Assembly: GCA_019242385.1 (NCBI GenBank)
Contig: JAFAVO010000134.1
Location: 1-8,532 of the forward strand
Origin: Gammaproteobacteria bacterium
Lineage (GTDB): Bacteria > Pseudomonadota > Gammaproteobacteria > Steroidobacterales > Steroidobacteraceae
Length of the DNA stretch: 8,532 nucleotides
Direction: 5' to 3'
The notes under the pieces are model-generated. The model ran no database searches. It was not told the DNA's origin and saw only the letters and a program-made list of their open reading frames with translations. Both the position numbers and the translations under genes were made by a program. Positions 6,344 through 8,532 of this stretch are shown here, in pieces. Positions within the stretch are counted from its first letter, which is position 1. Each line of letters starts with the position of its first letter.

Positions 6344-6408
6344 GGCCAGCGCACAGTTCCCGGCCGGCGCACGAGAACTGCGTCACGCCGGCGTATGTTG
6401 CGCTGGCC
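6344..6408. repeat. Nested inverted repeat in the divergent promoter region
   Basis: GGCCAGCGCA (6344-6353) is a perfect 10-bp inverted match to TGCGCTGGCC (6399-6408). Directly inside the left arm, CAGTTC (6354-6359) pairs perfectly with GAACTG (6375-6380) across a 15-nt loop. An RNA or single strand could thus form an outer stem enclosing an inner hairpin and a second element at 6385-6394. It lies between the two divergent starts. It could be an operator or a structured leader, depending on where transcription begins. Confidence 0.5.
6385..6394. repeat. 10-bp perfect palindrome ACGCCGGCGT
   Basis: ACGCCGGCGT reads the same on both strands and lies between the inner and outer right arms of the larger inverted repeat. 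Such a symmetric site can bind a dimeric regulator, but in GC-rich DNA short palindromes also arise by chance. Confidence 0.35.
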
Positions 6409-6418
6409 GGGCCGGTGA

Positions 6419-6440
6419 TTTGGCTTAAATTTATCGTTTC
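6419..6440. promoter_or_regulatory. AT-rich island, likely promoter region
   Basis: About 22 bp of mostly A/T (core TTAAATTTATC, containing the palindrome TAAATTTA at 6426-6433) stand out sharply from GC-rich surroundings. They lie 30-50 nt before ATG 6470. TTGGCT (6420-6425) matches a -35 hexamer at four of six bases, but no good -10 follows at 16-18 bp. On the minus strand, TAAATT could serve as a weak -10. The composition suggests promoter DNA; the direction and sigma factor are not resolved. Confidence 0.35.
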
Positions 6441-6469
6441 GGCACCTATGGGAAGCGCGTCCTGAGGCC

Positions 6470-8532
6470 ATGATCCGCCGCAGCCGGCTACAAGAACAAC
6501 CCGAGGCAGACCCAGACGCCGTACCCGGACAGGAACCTGACTCCGGCGCGGCGCCGCGCTGGGTCGATCGGCTGTTCATCGCGCTCGTCATCTACGCGGG
6601 CACCATGACCGCCTGGATGCTGAGTGGCATCGGCGGCCCTACGGTCACGCACTACCTTGGGTTGGTCTCCGATCTGCCAGCCGCCGTGGTCAGCACCACG
6701 ATCGCCGCCGCCACGGCGCGCTACTGCCCGCGCGGTGCACTGCGCAGCGCCTGGATCGCGCTTGCCACCGCGCAGGGCTTGTACATCATCGGCACGGCCA
6801 TCGGGGTGAGCTCCTGGCTGCAGGGGCAGGATCCCTTCCCGGGGCCCGCCGACATCTTTTATTGCGCCTTCTACCCGGCGCTCGCCGCGGCATCGCTCGC
6901 GCTCATCCGCGCCTACGCGGTGCGCGTCGCGTGGGTGCAGCTGGCGCTCGATGCGACCATCTTCGTCGTAGGATTCGGCGCGTTCTTCTGGTTCCTGGTG
7001 CTCCGGCCGGTCGCCGCGGGGCCCGGAGTGGACCTGATCAAGCAGGCGCTCAGTGTCGCCTACCTGGGCCTCGACTGCGTGCTGCTGCTCATGCTCGGGG
7101 TGCTGCTCATCACCAGCACCGGACCTGCCGGCGGGCGGCGCGTGCCGGCGTTGCTGTTGAGCGGGTTCGCCGCTACCTTCCTCGCCGACATCATCTGGTC
7201 GCTCGCCAAGGTCCGCGGCTACTACCTGTCGGGCGGATTCCAGGACGTGCTGTACCTGCTCTGTTACGTGCCGCTGGCGGCCGCCGGACGCGAGCAGATG
7301 CAGGCGCTGTCGGCGCCCGCGCGCGCCACCTCGCCGCGCTCGGATGTGTTCGCGCGCTCGCTTCCGTACGCCGCCATGCTCGCCGCATTCCTCGTGCTCG
7401 CCTACCTGGCGCGCGGCGAAGTCGCGCGGCCCGCGACCTTCATGACGATGGTCGTGTTCTCCCTCACGCTGCTGTTCATGGTGCGCCAGAGTGTTGCCTG
7501 GCGCGGCGCGGCGCTGGTGCGCGAGCGGCAGGCGGCGCGCCTCGTCGAGGACCGCTATGCCTCGCTCATTGCCAACGCCGCCGATGTCATCATGATCGTG
7601 GCCGCAGATGGCACGCTGCGCTTCGCCTCACCCGCGGCCGAGCGCACCCTCGGATTGACGCCCGAGCTCATCCTCGGACAGAGCCTGGCGGAGCTGTGGT
7701 CGGGGGAGGATACCGAGAAGCTGCGGAAGTTCCTCGCCGAGGTGGCCGCGAGCGCCTCCGGTACGGTGGGCCCGGTGGAGCTGCGGCTCGAGCGGGGATC
7801 GAGGCGCTGCGTGCTCGAGAGCGTCGGCAGCAACCTCACCCGCGACCCGGCGGTGCAGGGCCTGGCGCTCAATTTCCGTGACATCAGCGAGCGCAAGGCA
7901 CTCGAGGAGCAGCTGCGCCAGCTCGCCTTCCATGACTCGCTCACGCTGCTGGCCAATCGCAACCTGTTCCGCGATCGGGTGCAGCACGCGCTCGCGCTCG
8001 CCCACCGCGGCCGCAGCAGCGTGGTGGTCATGTTCCTCGACCTCGACAACTTCAAGAACATCAACGATTCGCTCGGGCACGACGCGGGTGACCGCTTGCT
8101 GCAGGCGGTCGCGCAGCGCATCGTCAAGACGACGCGCTCCTCGGACACGGTCGCCCGGCTCGGGGGCGATGAGTTTGCCGTGTTGGTGGAAGGCATCGCC
8201 TCGCCGCGCGACGTCGAGCGTCTCGCGGATGCCCTGATCGACACCCTCAACCTGCCCTTCGCGCTCGAGGGCATCGAGGTGCGGGTCACCGCCAGCATCG
8301 GCGTGGCGCTGTCTGCGGCGGAGGGTGGTGCCGAGACACTGCTCAGCAATGCCGACATCGCCATGTATCACGCCAAGGCTGCCGGCAAGAACCGCCACGT
8401 CACCTTCCAGCCGCAGATGCAGGACATGCTGCAGGAGCGGTTGCGGCTGGAGGCGGATATCGGCCGCGCGCTGGCGCAGGAGGAGTTCTTCCTCGAGTAC
8501 CAGCCGATCGTCGACCTGGCGACCGGGAGTCT
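6470..8532 (+). CDS. Membrane sensor with PAS, GGDEF and EAL domains (cyclic-di-GMP turnover), truncated by the window end
   Basis: The first 687 codons of a cyclic-di-GMP enzyme are present and uninterrupted. A Pro/Glu-rich cytoplasmic N-terminus (1-30) is followed by about ten hydrophobic segments (about 35-341), a module I do not recognise as a named MASE domain. A short linker precedes a PAS domain (about 358-475, starting RYASLIANAADVIMIV and closing at FRDISERKALEEQL). The GGDEF domain begins at AFHDSLTLLANR (486) and has LDLDNFKNINDSLGHDAGD and an exact GGDEF (565-569). RSSD (556-559), five residues before, is an intact inhibitory I-site. The EAL domain has just begun, with EYQPIVDL (676-683); its ExL motif and catalytic residues lie beyond the window. 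The diguanylate cyclase should be active; phosphodiesterase activity cannot be judged. ATG 6470 is the first possible start after the in-frame stop at 6416-6418. Its purine-rich GAGG is only 2 nt away, so initiation may be weak. Confidence 0.93.
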   Translation, partial: MIRRSRLQEQPEADPDAVPGQEPDSGAAPRWVDRLFIALVIYAGTMTAWMLSGIGGPTVTHYLGLVSDLPAAVVSTTIAAATARYCPRGALRSAWIALATAQGLYIIGTAIGVSSWLQGQDPFPGPADIFYCAFYPALAAASLALIRAYAVRVAWVQLALDATIFVVGFGAFFWFLVLRPVAAGPGVDLIKQALSVAYLGLDCVLLLMLGVLLITSTGPAGGRRVPALLLSGFAATFLADIIWSLAKVRGYYLSGGFQDVLYLLCYVPLAAAGREQMQALSAPARATSPRSDVFARSLPYAAMLAAFLVLAYLARGEVARPATFMTMVVFSLTLLFMVRQSVAWRGAALVRERQAARLVEDRYASLIANAADVIMIVAADGTLRFASPAAERTLGLTPELILGQSLAELWSGEDTEKLRKFLAEVAASASGTVGPVELRLERGSRRCVLESVGSNLTRDPAVQGLALNFRDISERKALEEQLRQLAFHDSLTLLANRNLFRDRVQHALALAHRGRSSVVVMFLDLDNFKNINDSLGHDAGDRLLQAVAQRIVKTTRSSDTVARLGGDEFAVLVEGIASPRDVERLADALIDTLNLPFALEGIEVRVTASIGVALSAAEGGAETLLSNADIAMYHAKAAGKNRHVTFQPQMQDMLQERLRLEADIGRALAQEEFFLEYQPIVDLATGS

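Larger units (their letters stand above)
6276..6469. other. Divergent intergenic region between the DUF2937 gene and the GGDEF/EAL gene
   Basis: These 194 bp separate two divergent starts and must hold the promoter for the plus-strand gene, and probably one for the minus-strand genes. They contain a nested inverted repeat, a 10-bp palindrome and one AT-rich patch, listed separately. I see no convincing pair of -35/-10 hexamers and no small ORF with family character. Confidence 0.6.

Noticed and set aside
6276..6386. N-terminal extension of the DUF2937 protein from ATG 6386
   Set aside because: It adds 37 residues without family match and runs through the inverted repeat and likely promoter region; MSFVRGLLDR is the typical family start.
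6419..6450. Sigma-54 or sigma-28 promoter in the AT-rich island
   Set aside because: GG-N10-GC spacing fails (TC stands where GC is needed), and no TAAA-N15-GCCGATAA match is present on either strand.
6862..7881. A 339-codon plus-strand frame overlapping the GGDEF/EAL gene
   Set aside because: It is the shifted reading of the sensor gene, very Arg/Ala-rich with no membrane segments. The sensor frame encodes PAS and GGDEF motifs without interruption through the same bases.
7555..8398. Two minus-strand frames opposite the PAS/GGDEF region
   Set aside because: Ser/Arg- and Glu/Arg-rich antisense translations of conserved PAS and GGDEF codons, with no motif of their own.

Overview
The window is GC-rich chromosomal DNA (about two thirds G+C by eye), densely packed with bacterial genes and with strong G/C bias at third codon positions. 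The mix of genes points to a proteobacterium, most likely a high-GC gammaproteobacterium: a DUF2937 protein, a membrane PAS-GGDEF-EAL protein, a CurA-type reductase, an HCCA-isomerase-like thioredoxin-fold protein and a BetI-like TetR regulator. This placement is inferred from gene families and is tentative. I see no rRNA, tRNA, CRISPR array, insertion sequence or phage gene.

Layout. (1) Positions 1-1731, plus strand: the last 20 codons of an unidentified gene, then a zinc-independent MDR reductase (CurA/LTB4DH type, COG2130), then a 2-hydroxychromene-2-carboxylate isomerase / DsbA-like protein. Stops and starts overlap or nearly touch, so this is the end of an operon. (2) Positions 1740-5711, minus strand: four tightly spaced genes, read right to left. 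They encode an aldo/keto reductase with a twin-arginine signal peptide, a 3-hydroxyisobutyrate-dehydrogenase-family enzyme, an NCS1 (nucleobase/hydantoin/allantoin-type) permease and a TetR regulator. Gaps are 4 nt and 19 nt, and the last two genes overlap by 38 nt. (3) Positions 5745-6275, minus strand: a DUF2937 membrane protein 33 nt upstream of the aldo/keto reductase. It is either the first gene of the same operon or a separate unit. (4) Positions 6276-6469: a 194-bp divergent intergenic region with a nested inverted repeat, a 10-bp palindrome and an AT-rich island. (5) Positions 6470-8532, plus strand: a large sensor protein with about ten membrane segments, a PAS domain, a canonical GGDEF domain with its inhibitory I-site, and the first residues of an EAL domain. 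It is cut by the window end.

How the genes may work together. The minus-strand cluster looks like a small uptake-and-redox module: the permease imports a nitrogenous ring compound or similar solute, two NAD(P)-dependent oxidoreductases act on it or its products, and the TetR protein senses a ligand. The substrate cannot be read from the sequence. The CurA/HCCA pair converges on this cluster with only 8 nt between stop codons. No complete, obviously novel system is visible. The cluster, the Tat-targeted reductase and the structured intergenic region are the parts most worth following up.
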